A stretch of 64,000 bases of DNA, from contig WJXW01000006.1 in the NCBI GenBank assembly GCA_015832175.1, positions 1,674,001 through 1,738,000 of the forward strand. The letters run 5' to 3'. The translations under genes were made by a program, and so were the position numbers. Below are positions 33,865 to 44,376 of the stretch, in pieces. The notes under the pieces were generated by a model. The model did not search any database, was not told the origin of the DNA, and saw nothing but the letters and a program-made list of their open reading frames with translations. Within the stretch, counting starts at the first letter, position 1. Every line of letters starts with the position of its first letter. This stretch comes from Paraphaeosphaeria minitans (Eukaryota; Ascomycota; Dothideomycetes; Pleosporales; Didymosphaeriaceae).

Positions 33865-34800
33865 TTACCTGCTCCGTCTCTGGCGACTGCTCCCCTCGTC
33901 GTTCCTCGCCGAATTCTGCGTCTGCGAGCTGATGCAGTCCCACGCAAACGGAACACTGGACGCAGGGATCTGCACACCCTGATACCTCCTTAGACGTGGA
34001 GGTGGAGGAGGTGACGGCTGCGCAAAGGCCTCGCGCCGGAGGTGTTCCAGAGCCGTGTTGGTAGCGGCCAGCACTGCAAAGCGGCGGTCGTCGGATGGGT
34101 CGGGGCGCGCGGCTGTGTTTGCGCGGGCGAATGGATGGTGTGAGACGTGGGAATGGTGGCGTCTAGAGCGAGACGGAGGGGGCTGTGGTTCAGAGGGCAG
34201 GGCGTGGTACTGATGTTGGCGCGAGGAGCGGTGACTGCGCGGTGGGTTCTCCAATGCGCGAGACTGAGTCTTCTTTCTGGGGGGTTTCGGTGAAGATTGA
34301 GAAGAGGGATGGTCATCACGGGAATCTATGGTGCGCTGGCGTTTCGCGCCACGACCTCTGAGAGTTGACTGCGAAGTGTGTTTGGCGTGACGATGCCTCG
34401 TACCATTCGCGGCAGGTCTATCGGGGCGCGGATTCAGGAGCATTTCCTCCGAGGAGTTGCTGCTGGTAGAGCCGGCGCGTCGGTGCCACATTGCTATCAC
34501 TGTCAGTAGTTGGACAGGCGCAGGAGCTCATTTGACCGTACGCGGCACATTGACGGCCAAAGTAGGTCTACGGTCAGACAAGTATTGTGGGCGCGTATGG
34601 TCATGTAGTGTTTTGTGCCTGTTTCTCGATGGCCTCAGGTCGGGTCGCTCTGCCCATCTGCGCTCTCCTGCTTCTGCGACGACTGCTATCTTTTCATAGC
34701 GTGGCGAGTCGCGCGGTCCACTCGGTCTCTTTCTACTTGAGGTTGATGCGGAAGTCTTGGGCTTCTTGACGGATGGTGCGAACAGGGCGCTTAGACACAT
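33865..34800 (-). CDS. Hypothetical basic, disordered protein (low confidence)
   Basis: A two-exon model, 34800..34542 and 34499..33865, joins two open frames in phase by removing a 42-nt GT-AG intron (donor GTACGG, acceptor CTGACAG). The product would be 297 residues, rich in Arg, Ser, His and Pro, with MCLSALFAPSVKK at its start and a more ordered-looking segment DDRRFAVLAATNTALEHLRR near the C-terminus, followed by a proline run. No known domain is recognised. Support is the length of the second frame (about 210 codons), the phase match across the intron and the plausible start. The intron is short for this genome, and the composition could also reflect a chance GC-rich frame. Confidence 0.42.
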
Positions 34801-35486
34801 GGCGAGGGGCCGCAAGTGCTTGTCGGCGGGTTTGCGCCCGAGTCCGGCGTTCAATCAAGTTTTGTAAGGCGCTTCGTGGGAGATGGTAAAATGGCGGGCA
34901 AGGTCAGGCAGCGTCGGCGCACAAGTTCTAAGCAAAGCGTCTCAGGGGCAGGATGGGAGGAGGCGTGCCCACATGGCCATGTGAAGAAACATGGCGTAGG
35001 GCAACATGGGCGCACCGCAGCGCGATAGGTCTTCGCTGGGGCATGGCAAGCTAGAGCAACGAGGGATTCCAGGAAATACAGCACCTTTGCAATGGGCGGA
35101 CCAATGAAGCGGAGCATGTCTGGTGGGTGGGTGGGAGTGGTGATTCGCAGGCACGGATTGGTGGCTGTCGCAGGCCATGTGACGGTTTGGTTCAGTGTGG
35201 GCTGACTGTGGGCCCGAATGAACTTGAATGAACTGGCTTCTAGACACCATCTCTCCTTCGTACGCAGACGGCGGGTCGACGCATGGTGTTATATGTGTTT
35301 TGCGCTGCTTCTGCGGCGTGCGGGAGCGTACGTGAAGTCGTGGCCGTTGGCTACGTGGCACCTCTGGTGGGCATCTGAGGTCGCGGGAAGGATGCGAGGG
35401 CATCCTGGGACGGGCTGACGGGCTGACGGGCTTGTGCAGACGCAGCTGACTCCTCCCTGTCTTGATGAAAGGCACCAGGATGAGGG

Positions 35487-35940
35487 ACGACCAGGATGAA
35501 GGACGACCAGGATGAAGGACGACCAGGATGAAGGACTACCTACCAGGATGAAGGACTACCCACCAGGATGAAGAACTATCTACCAGGATGAAGGACGATC
35601 AGAATGCAGGACGACCAGAATGAAGGACGACCAGAATGAAGGACGACCAGAATGAAGGACGACCAGAATGAAGGACGACCAGAATGAAGGACGACCAGAA
35701 TGAAGGACGACCAGAATGAAGGACGACCAGAATGAAGGACGACCAGGATGAAAGATGACCAGGATGAAAGATGACCAGGATGAAAGATAACCAGGATGAA
35801 AGATGACCAGGATGAAAGATGACCAGGATGAAAGACGACAAGAATGAAGGACGACCAGGATCAAGGACGACCAGGATGAAAGACGACAAGAATGAAGGAC
35901 GACCAGGATGAAGGACGACCAGGGTGAAGGACGACCACGA
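35487..35940. repeat. 16-bp minisatellite (GGACGACCAGAATGAA)
   Basis: About 28 tandem copies of a 16-bp unit. Subtypes are GGACGACCAGGATGAA, GGACGACCAGAATGAA and AGATGACCAGGATGAA, plus three 20-bp variants with an inserted TACC or CACC near 35520-35590. Because 16 is not a multiple of 3, all minus-strand frames cycle through the same peptide and stay open, giving false ORFs. Confidence 0.92.
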
Positions 35941-36060
35941 TAATACGGCTCTGTCTTGATGAAAGACACCAGGATGATAGATAGACTACGGCTCTGTCTT
36001 GATGAAGGACGCCAGAATGAAGCACGGCTAGTTCGCCTGACCTGATCTGCGAGGCGATAT

Positions 36061-36104
36061 CCGACTCGACTCGACTTGACTCGACTTGACTCGACTTGAC
36101 TCGC
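36061..36104. repeat. 10-bp tandem repeat (CTCGACTTGA)
   Basis: Four or more copies of a CTCGACTTGA unit in a row, next to the C-rich array. Confidence 0.85.
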
Positions 36105-36160
36105 CGACACCTGCGCGATCCACTTGGGCGTGGGGCCGCACGTGGTGTGCTCACCGCTCA

Positions 36161-36215
36161 GGCCCCCCAGCCCCCCCAGCCCCCCCAGCCCCCCCAGCTC
36201 CCCCAGCCCGGCCTG
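36161..36215. repeat. C-rich 9-bp array (CCCCCCCAG)
   Basis: Five or six copies of a CCCCCCCAG-like unit. Runs of 5-7 C separated by 2 bases give i-motif potential on this strand and G-quadruplex potential on the other. Confidence 0.88.
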
Positions 36216-36279
36216 TCCCGAAAAGCCCTCGGCCGCAGCGTGTGCAGCGTATAGGCCCCTTCCATCAGATAGGACCGAC

Positions 36280-36890
36280 GTCCTGCTCTAGTTTCATCAC
36301 TCTACACCACCCACTCGTGCTCACTTTTGACTTGCTATTGCATCTACACATGCGCGCAGACACCATCACTAACACCATCACCAACACCATCACTAACATC
36401 ATCACCAGCACCATCACTAACATCATCACCAATTCCATCACTCAAATCATTACCAACACCATCACTAACACCATCGTACAGAGTTGGCATCCAGCGAGTA
36501 CTACCTTGGAGTCAACCATGCCATTTTACTTCCGACTCTTGGGCTCACTTTCAACTTATCATTGTATCTACACATACGCGCAGTATCTACACGTGCACGC
36601 AGTCGCCATCACTAACACTACCTATTGTACTGACAGATTTGGCATCCAGCGAGTACTACCTTAGTTAATCACGACGTTTTGCTCCAGACTCACTTGGGCT
36701 TGTTTTTCCCTTGTCGTCGTGTCTTACACATGTACGTAGACGCCATCACCAACACCATCACACAGATTTAGCATCCAGCGAGTACTACCTAGTACCTTGG
36801 AGTCGACCATGACGTTTTGCTCATGGGCTCGCTTTTGACTTCTTATCCCATCTACACATGCGCGCAGGCGCCTTTCACCTTTTCCCTATG
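36280..36890. repeat. Four imperfect copies of a 110-160 bp direct repeat
   Basis: Shared elements recur in the same order: GCATCCAGCGAGTACTACCT (36487, 36643, 36769), a GTTTTGCTC or CCGACTC segment, CTCACTTTTGACTT-like text, CTACACATGCGCGCAG-like text (36345, 36570, 36725, 36852) and CACCATCAC tails. Divergence between copies is moderate. Confidence 0.75.
36361..36478. repeat. 12-bp tandem repeat (CACCATCACTAA)
   Basis: About ten copies of a 12-bp unit with substitutions, embedded in one copy of the longer repeat described for 36280-36890. Confidence 0.85.
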
Positions 36891-37063
36891 TGTCTCCCCA
36901 GCAACCACAATGTCCTCAACTTGCCCAGCCTTCATTTCCACCGCACGCTGCCTCACCTCTTTGCACCGCCCCGTCGAGCGGCCGACACGAAAATCTCCGT
37001 GTCGACCGCTGCAGCCGTACTTTCACCCTCGCATACCCGGAAACGGCGCGCCGCAATACCAAC

Positions 37064-38626
37064 ATGTCGGCCGCCGGAGCGCCTTACCCTCGCCTCCCTG
37101 CAGCGGTGCTCCAGCAAACAGTCGAGGTCACGCCCGTGGTCAGTCCGGATGACCTCGTCAAGACATACCTGCTGGACGTCACCTCGGAGCTTCTCGCCCT
37201 CCAAGCCGCGGCGACTTCCCTCGGCCCATCCTCCACCGACCGCTACAGCCCTTCACTTCGGATACTCCACGCCCGTCTACAAGAAGGACACCACTCGCCG
37301 TTCCCCGGACTCGAGCATCGCGGTGGAGAAGCCTTCGTCTGCACGGGGGAGCCGCACCCCGCAGCCGTCTCCCCGGCAATGGACCGACCGCTGGGCGACT
37401 TCGAGGACATGTACTACGCAATCCTGGCCACGGTCAAGGAAACCCACGAGTCCATCATCCTGAGGCTGAACAATGGGTTCGTCCACCCGACCGCACCGCT
37501 CTTCCCCTCGTGCCAGTACACGGTGCACTTTTTCCAAGAGTGGCTCGCGCACCAGTGGACGATCCTCAACGAGCCGTCTCTCGTCCGGGCGCTTGACATG
37601 GCAGTCCGGAAGGCGCTCGTCGACGGCCACCTGTGCCAGGGACTCCGCAGCCAGGTGGTCTCGGGACAGATGACACGCGACGAGGCCGAGATGGCATGCG
37701 CGCATCTGTACCAGTCGGAGGTCTTCGCCGACATGCCCGGGCTGGGCTGGGTGGGCAACGAGCATGCCGCCATGATCAACGGCCGCCTGAACGAGAAGTA
37801 TCGCGTGGTGTTCCGGGCGGAGAAGCAGGCGCACGACAAGAGGAAGACGAGGCTGACCAAGAAAAGGGAGAGGAATCACAAAACGGCGAAGACGGGGTCC
37901 AAGGCGCGTGGGCGTCGTGCATCGGGAGAACATGGCCCGCAACAACGGCAGGCCACGGCAGGCCAGGCGCAGCAAGCCGCAGACGTGTTCTCGGTGGCAG
38001 CGAAGGGACATATGCCTCATAGCGAGGTTGAGCACGCGGAGCAAGCAAACAACAAGGTACACCACTCACCGCAAGCCGACCAACCCGGCATCAATACCCA
38101 ACCGTTGCTGCGAGAAGAAGTCGAGGCTTGGCGACTCTACACCCAGCAGCAGATGTCCTCCCAGCGCGAGCTGCAGCGGCAACACCACGACGATGAGCCG
38201 CGACGGAAGACACCTCCGACGGCCGCCCTCCAAGCTTTCCCGGACGGCTTCCGTGCCGGGGCAGTGTCGTATACCCCGCAAGGTCAAACCCACGCCGCAC
38301 ACGGGCAGCAGGACATCTCGGACGCAGGTGCTGCGGGCCAGGAGCACGTCTTCCCCGCGACCAGTCCACGGGATGTGCGGGCACAGCGAGTGACGGAATA
38401 CCAGGCCTGGTTGAGGGGGTCTGCAAGCGACCACGCGAGGAGGCGGATGATGGGACATAGAGATCAAGTCCAAGTCCAAGTCCAAGCCCAGGCCCATGTC
38501 CAAGCCCAAGCCCAGGCGTCGGACGTGGGCGACCTTTCATTGCAGGCTTCCCACGGTGCGGAGGGCCCGTTGGACGTGGACGTGGTGGACGTGGACGTGG
38601 ACGTGGATGTGGATGGAGGATCTTGA
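37064..38626 (+). CDS. Orphan hypothetical protein, 520 residues
   Basis: Single open frame from the ATG at 37064 (AAC-ATG, MSAAGAPYPRLP). The frame is open further upstream to 36890 but lacks an ATG there. Residues 1-260 look globular: LVKTYLLDVTSELLALQAAA, FEDMYYAILATVKETHESI and YTVHFFQEWLAHQWTILNEP suggest helices. A basic segment near 265-285 (KRKTRLTKKRERNHKTAK) could be a nuclear localisation signal. The rest is Gln-rich and disordered, ending in hexanucleotide-encoded repeats (QVQVQAQ and VDVDVDVD). No known domain is recognised. GC-rich codon bias and a 520-codon frame support coding, but it may be lineage-specific. It lies directly downstream of the repeat block. Confidence 0.62.
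   Translation: MSAAGAPYPRLPAAVLQQTVEVTPVVSPDDLVKTYLLDVTSELLALQAAATSLGPSSTDRYSPSLRILHARLQEGHHSPFPGLEHRGGEAFVCTGEPHPAAVSPAMDRPLGDFEDMYYAILATVKETHESIILRLNNGFVHPTAPLFPSCQYTVHFFQEWLAHQWTILNEPSLVRALDMAVRKALVDGHLCQGLRSQVVSGQMTRDEAEMACAHLYQSEVFADMPGLGWVGNEHAAMINGRLNEKYRVVFRAEKQAHDKRKTRLTKKRERNHKTAKTGSKARGRRASGEHGPQQRQATAGQAQQAADVFSVAAKGHMPHSEVEHAEQANNKVHHSPQADQPGINTQPLLREEVEAWRLYTQQQMSSQRELQRQHHDDEPRRKTPPTAALQAFPDGFRAGAVSYTPQGQTHAAHGQQDISDAGAAGQEHVFPATSPRDVRAQRVTEYQAWLRGSASDHARRRMMGHRDQVQVQVQAQAHVQAQAQASDVGDLSLQASHGAEGPLDVDVVDVDVDVDVDGGS
38466..38618 (+). repeat. Hexanucleotide repeats inside the orphan ORF
   Basis: CAAGTC/CAAGCC units near 38466-38520 encode Gln-Val/Ala dipeptides, and GTGGAC units near 38573-38618 encode Val-Asp dipeptides. 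Both keep the frame. Confidence 0.8.
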
Positions 38627-40335
38627 GGCGAGCCGGGTGGAACAGACTTTGTCTCGGGGGTGAGCGACCGGGACCTTTGAGCAGACGTGCTATAAACCTG
38701 GAAAGAACGGAGAGGGATGGTTCAAGGGCGGAGCGGGGAGCGGGATGTCAAGTCCACGGTGAAAAGCGCAATGGCTGGACGTCAGTTCGCGTCTGCATCC
38801 GATCCGATCCGCAGGTACATAGGTAGGCAAGGTAGGTTACAGGTAGATGGTTACGATACCTAATAATCCTTGGGTAGACTACCTACCTAGGTACCTAGCT
38901 ACAACACCAGCAATGCACAGTGCACACGCAGCAACCGTCACGTCCCCTGCCCTGCCCTGCCCGTCCGGCCAGAGCCCAGCAGACCGATCGACCGCGCAAA
39001 GATGCCACTGGTGGAAAGAAACCAACACGTTGACTGATCCGGCAACTATCGCGCAATTGCCCCAGCCGCTAGACTACCTACCTACGGTACTTGGCCGCCT
39101 CGACTCGACCGGACAGACAGCAGACCAGGTTTTCGGAAACTCCCAGAGCCATCTGGTCAAGCGCACCCATCAAGCGAACGAGGGAATAAACTGCCCGAAT
39201 GGTCTAACAGGATCGAGTCTTGTAGGTACCGGACGCTTGCACGGATGGGCATCTGTCGAGTCAACACAGCCCAGCCAGCCAGCCAGCCAGCCAACCGCAT
39301 CCCTGCCCGCCAGAGTGCACTGAATGTAGGTAGGAAGGTTGGTAGGTAGGTAGAGCGAGACGAGAACCGCAGCAATCCGTCACTCGCAGCGTCTCGTCTC
39401 ATGTTGGGGCTGAGGGTAGCAAGTCTGCACCACACCACACCATACCTACCATGCTCCCGTCTTGGGCCGATGCAGCGGTCGGGCCTTCGACGTTGGACCA
39501 GGATGGGGAGAGAGCTGCGTCTGAGCCCATACCTACGATGCGGTGTCTGGACCTGCCGTCTACATTCCCTCTGTCCGAACCTATCCTGTCGGTGTGATCG
39601 TCTCGAGGGAACGAAACAACCACTTCCACGCAACAGTCCTGTCACCGACCGTCAGGCGTGCCCCCGATGTTTCTGCACACGCACCAGAGAAGCACGGATC
39701 GTCCTAGGGATCACTAGTGTGCATCGGCCACGTGAAGCCGTTCCGGATTGCTCCCCAAAATGGCGCATGCCTCATTTCAAGTCTGCGGGTAGGGCACGCG
39801 GGTAGCGTTCGCGGGCTCAAGCTCGACAATTTGTCTGCACTAGCTCTGCCGATCCGACCTATGCGTTTCCTGCATGCATGCCCAAAGCCATGATTCAGCG
39901 GTAGAGTCGTGAGGTTGAAGTCTATACTGTAAAAGTGCTAGTGCACCAGCTTGTATGCTGAGACCGGCTCCTCTGCTGGATGCCATCTATGAATATTTGT
40001 AGCTATCAATGTACTGCTACAGTCCACGCTTCGCAGAGCACTGGCCGTGCTTTGCCTGCACTCATGTGGTGCACGGATGAGCGATTTGATGTTGGCGCTG
40101 CGATTGACCAGGACTACGACAAGGTCGATTAGATCGCCCTAGATCGCCAAGGGTATGCTGCTTCAAACCAGAGTGACACTGTAGTCACGTGAAATAGCAA
40201 GCACCCGCTGATTGCAGAGAACGCTGAGACTGGTAAGAGTGATGCGATGGAGTCTGATCGTGTAGAGACTCTCATGTCTAACAACGCATTCGAATGCAAT
40301 TGAGGAAGGACCTTCAGATCCCATGACGCCTGCGT
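38627..40335. other. Intergenic region, about 1.7 kb
   Basis: Between the orphan ORF and the zinc-cluster regulator 3' end. TACC/GGTA microsatellites occur near 38816-38892, 39077-39090 and 39327-39352, with a CCAG run near 39275-39297. No gene is supported. Confidence 0.55.
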
Positions 40336-42698
40336 TCAACCTGCATATCCACCGTGGCCTCGCCCGTGTGGTAGGTTTTCACTATACGCTCCTTGATTAT
40401 CCAGAGCACCCCGACCTGCGATGTGGCCCGCACCATCGATACCGTCCTGTTTGTAACTCATTCCCGTGTCGAAACCCGGTACGCTAAACCTAGGGTCATA
40501 TGGAGAAGTGTTAATTCCTAGCTGGTGACTTTGCAGTTGCGAATGTTGTGAATGACTTTGTTGTAGCTGGGGTGGTGCATGGCCATGCGCTTGGCTCGGT
40601 ATGGGCGGACGAGAGTGCATCGTGGGCTCATAGGGACCGGGTGTTCCCGATTGGCTGGGAGGTGCCGAGCCTGACGATTGAGCGCTGTGAGATGCTGTGG
40701 TGTCATACAAAGAAAGATCTTCGACTCTAGAAGAGGGCACTTGTAGCAGTGATTGCTGGGACGTGTGGAAGGGAAGCTGGGCACCGGTTTGAGCAGCAAG
40801 CTGGCGTATCAACTCAGTCGAAGGGTATGAGGGCGATGCAATTGGAGGCAATCCTGAAAGATCTTCGTTCACACTGGATGCAACTGATCCGATAGAGCCC
40901 GAGGTGGAATCCATAGCGGAGGCAGACATGCTTGGAGGGATGTTGAGCGATCGAGGGAGAGGGAGATTAGGTAGGACGTCGGAGACTTTCGCGAGGAGGA
41001 GGGGAAGGTAGCGTGTTTGGCCGCCACGGAGCGCGGAGAACAACGTGAGGAAACGAGAAACGTAGTCGCGCGGTCCCAAGGCGAATGTATCTGGCGAGAA
41101 TGGTATGCAAGCGACAACGTCCACTAAGCAACAGGCTATGTCGAACAATTTTTCGATCTGCCACGATGTTAGTACAGTAGCTCACAGAAGACTGATTCAA
41201 AGCGACTTCAGGCACTCTACAACAGGTCCAGGTGGGAATCCAGGGCTAGTGTTTGAGGATGGTCTTGAAAGGCTGAGGAAGGATTGATGGCCTCGAGGAA
41301 GATGATACGGGACTGCGGCATTGTGAAAAATAGCTCAACTCACCAAACCCACGCCGTGCACTTCCATCGCATGCTGGGAAAACTGATGTGTCATGGAAAG
41401 AAGATCGCGCGAGACTTCGATAGGATACTTGAAAGTGCGGGTATTGTCCGCTGTCACACTGCTGACGAGACCTTGGCTCACGCACAGCTGCCAGAGCATG
41501 GTTCGTAGCCATTGCTGGGTGATGCGTAAATCCGCAGCTTGACTTTCGGTGCAGTCCAGATACGCTGGAAGGGCCTCGGTCAACTGGTTCTGAAGCTGTG
41601 CGATCCACGAAGGATTGCCGTGCGTCTGTACTTTATTCCACAGATTTAGGAATGTGGCGTCTACTGGCTTATACAGATTAATCAGGCAATCGAGTCCAGA
41701 TGCGATCGGTCTATCAGAAGGAGAATCCTCCAAAGTTGGTGAGTGTACAGTCGGATATAGGGAAATGGGACGGTGCTTGTGAAGCGCATGTGTTCTATGA
41801 GGCCAGTTAGTCTCTTTACCGCACTTGGGTGGCTCAGGTCAATACCTTTCCGCGATCAGGAGAAGCCAGTACAACACGCGCTTGCGAGATATGTCAAGCG
41901 GATCGTTTTTGTGGGTTTCTTCTTCGTGTAGACCGAGTAAATGCGCTTGAGTCGTGGCTTCTCTCAGATACGACCAAGCGGTATTATCCTTTCCCAATCC
42001 AAAGTAGGATCCGTAAAATAACCAGGATGTTAACAGGGACAAATGCGTCGGATTTTCCAAATATTCAAAACCTTTCCTGACTCGTACCGCCTCCTCTAAT
42101 AAGACATGGCCGATGCTGACATTGGAAAGTTGTGCCATTTCCGGACGCGGAAGCAAGCTGGGCGGGACTGTCATGTTGGCCTGTATCATGACATAGGCGC
42201 ACAGTGCAACGATCATGCAGTACGCGTCGGAGGAGTGTTCGATGCTGAGCAGAATTTCCTGGGCGCGTTGCTGGTGAAGGATTGGCTGCGAAGGATAGAC
42301 ATTGGCAAAGTAGAAATCGAGGCAGCTCTCTACGAGACCTGGCGGAAGCAGTCCTGGAGTGCGCGCGAACGTCGTCGGAAGTGCGCGCCCATCGAAACCT
42401 AGCTCGTGGGAGAGGCCGGCTGCCAGCTGGGCATTCCGTTGTGTCTCCCGCAGCTCAGACAGAACCTTGGCTCGGCTTCCCTTCGGACCCTTCTTTTGCG
42501 GAATGGCATTGTACGTGCAAGCAAGACCGGCAGAAACACAGTTCTTGCAGGGGTTCGTTCCTTCACCAATGCATTTCACTTTGCGTCGATGGCAGCTGAA
42601 GTTGGGCAAGTGAGCGATGGGAGGCGGGTCAGGAATGCAGCGGAAACGCACCTATCGCAAGCTCTCTTGACCAGAGCAGAGGCTGTAGGCGTGGACAT
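40336..42698 (-). CDS. Zn(II)2Cys6 transcription factor
   Basis: Four exons: 42698..42652, 42595..41846, 41794..41344 and 41157..40336, giving 689 residues. The zinc cluster, split by the first intron, reads CDSC then HRRKVKC, with C-x2-C-x6-C-x7-C-x2-C-x6-C, followed by a basic QKKGPKGSR linker. A fungal regulator middle region follows (LESCLDFYFANVYPSQPI in near form, LLEEAVRVRKGFEYLENPT, REATTQAHLLGLHEEE, KRVLYWLLLIAERTHALHKH). The C-terminal 200 residues are Ser/Gln/Pro-rich, like an activation region. The linker and middle region resemble sugar-utilisation regulators of the MAL-activator/AmyR type, but the target is not known. The third intron (186 nt) is long for this window. Confidence 0.88.
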
Positions 42699-43671
42699 GA
42701 TGAGATGGCAGGGCAGTGGGAGCTGTTGAGCCAGCCCGTCCCGAAGAAACGAGGAGTGTCCACGCGAGTTGGAAGCGTGCAAAAGGGTTTGGGCATGCTG
42801 CGCATAAGGTCGGAAGACGGTTTTGCATGCTTTGTGTCATTCTGCTGGAAAGGAAGCCCACTCAACTGGCTAACCCGTCAACGTAGAGGCTTGTCTCACA
42901 GCCGCATTAGGCGTGTACTAGCAGTCATGCCAGGATGGGGCCGGCTGCAGACAGAGCCCAATGAAAGCGTGTGGAGAAATGGCCAGGGCTGCTGATTCAC
43001 AGATGTCAACGAGGTGAACAGGGAAGTAGGCCGGGCCCTTAGCCGGACGTGCGGCAGACGCCCCCAGGCGCGCGTCGTGGCCGTTGGCTGGCACACTCGA
43101 CTCCCGGGGCGATAGCGAAGGCTCGGGGTCGGTGCCGCTACGCAGGGAGCAATCTAACCACCATGGCGATGGCGATGGCGTTGACGGCGGACGGCGGACG
43201 GCCCCAGGGCAGCGGATCACCAGGATTTTACTGAGCACTAACCGAGAATCATCCTCGCATGGGTGCAGCTAGAGAGTGCTAGTGAAGGCCCGCATGTGAG
43301 GAAGGTCGTGGGTTGGGTCGGATGAGGTAGGTCTGCCGCTGCTTTCAAGCGCTCGGAGCTGAGGCGAGTTGAAACGGGGTCTGCGCACAGCAAAACCATG
43401 CAGACGCTAGCAACGGCGCCGACATTCGCTAGCCTGGTCGCCGACAGTCAGGGTGCTTCCGCTCGCGCATATTGCTGTCGTCCTTTGGGTAGGCGGTGCT
43501 CGCGCTCTGGCGCTGGGCGGTGGGGGGAGTCGTACTTGGCCGCTGGGGGAGGAGGAGAATGTAACGGCACCTTGCGAGTCGAGCAGGTGCGGCGAGCGAG
43601 GAGTGCGTTGGGTGGCCAAGTTGGAGCTCCCGAGAGAAGAGAACGACCGGCGGGTGTCGGAGCGCAGGTCG

Positions 43672-43738
43672 GTATGTGGTATGTGGTATGTGGTATGTCG
43701 TGGCCGTGGCCGTGGCCGTGGCCGTGGCCGTGGCCGTG
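43672..43738. repeat. GTATGTG 7-bp and GGCCGT 6-bp arrays
   Basis: Four copies of GGTATGT(G) are followed immediately by about six copies of GGCCGT. Confidence 0.88.
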
Positions 43739-44093
43739 AAGGTGAAGCAAATGCGAGGGAAGGATCCGTGAAGCCTGTTGCTGCGGCGCGATGGAGGTTA
43801 TAACCTCGATGGAAGGCCCGTCTACGGCCTCTCCGCGCTTTCGCCGTGAAGCCGATCGTCGGGATGTAGCATCGAAGAAGGCCCGGCAAATGAAGACGTT
43901 TCGCGGCGAAAGGGCGGGACGCTGATCACCTTGGTGCATCGGAGGCCGTCGTTGTATACAAGCAGCGCCAGACGCGCAAAAAGGAAATAAGGGAAAGGTC
44001 CACGATGCCATTCCCGCAAATGACGCCTTGGACATGACGACCCACGACGAAGCCGCCAAGAGGCCGTCACACCAGCACACTAGCCGGGCAGAC

Positions 44094-44192
44094 CATAGAA
44101 CACCTTTACACGTAGACATCGCATTGCATAGAACACCCTTACACGTAGACATCGCATTGCATAGAACACCCTTACACGTAGACATCGCATTG
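44094..44192. repeat. 33-bp tandem repeat, three copies
   Basis: Three nearly identical 33-bp units beginning CATAGAACACC and ending CATCGCATTG, differing at one base. 33 is a multiple of 3, so the minus strand reads an 11-residue peptide three times. Confidence 0.92.
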
Positions 44193-44376
44193 ATACTCGG
44201 AACATTACGTCGTCATCATCGTCATCATCAGCAACGAACCCACCATCACCACTACTACGATATGTACACCCTGTGTTGCCTCTGCTTTTTTCGAAATCCA
44301 TCAACCTGCCCCCTACGCCTGGAAATGCACAAGAACAAAAAAATCTTCAGAGCTTACCCGTCCTCGTCCTCGTCCG

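Larger units (their letters stand above)
34801..37063. other. Repeat-rich intergenic region, about 2.3 kb
   Basis: The left third shows nothing. From about 35470 to 36890 it is almost entirely tandem repeats of several families, listed separately. It forms the upstream region of the orphan ORF at 37064. Confidence 0.7.
42699..44376. other. Intergenic region, about 1.7 kb, with simple repeats
   Basis: Several open frames on both strands lack conserved features and partly run through repeats (43672-43740, 44094-44192, and a GTCATCATC tract near 44210-44232). No gene is called. Confidence 0.55.

Noticed and set aside
35580..36110. Minus-strand open frames with repeated SSFILVVLHSGRPSFW-like peptide
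   Set aside because: Translation of the 16-bp minisatellite; the same peptide appears in more than one frame.
39157..39645. Minus-strand open frame of about 162 codons
   Set aside because: It passes through CCAG and GGTA repeats and has no recognisable feature.
43448..44185. Minus-strand open frame of about 245 codons with MSTCKGVLCNA repeats
   Set aside because: It depends on the 33-bp triplicate and the GGCCGT array; no conserved segment and no intron evidence.
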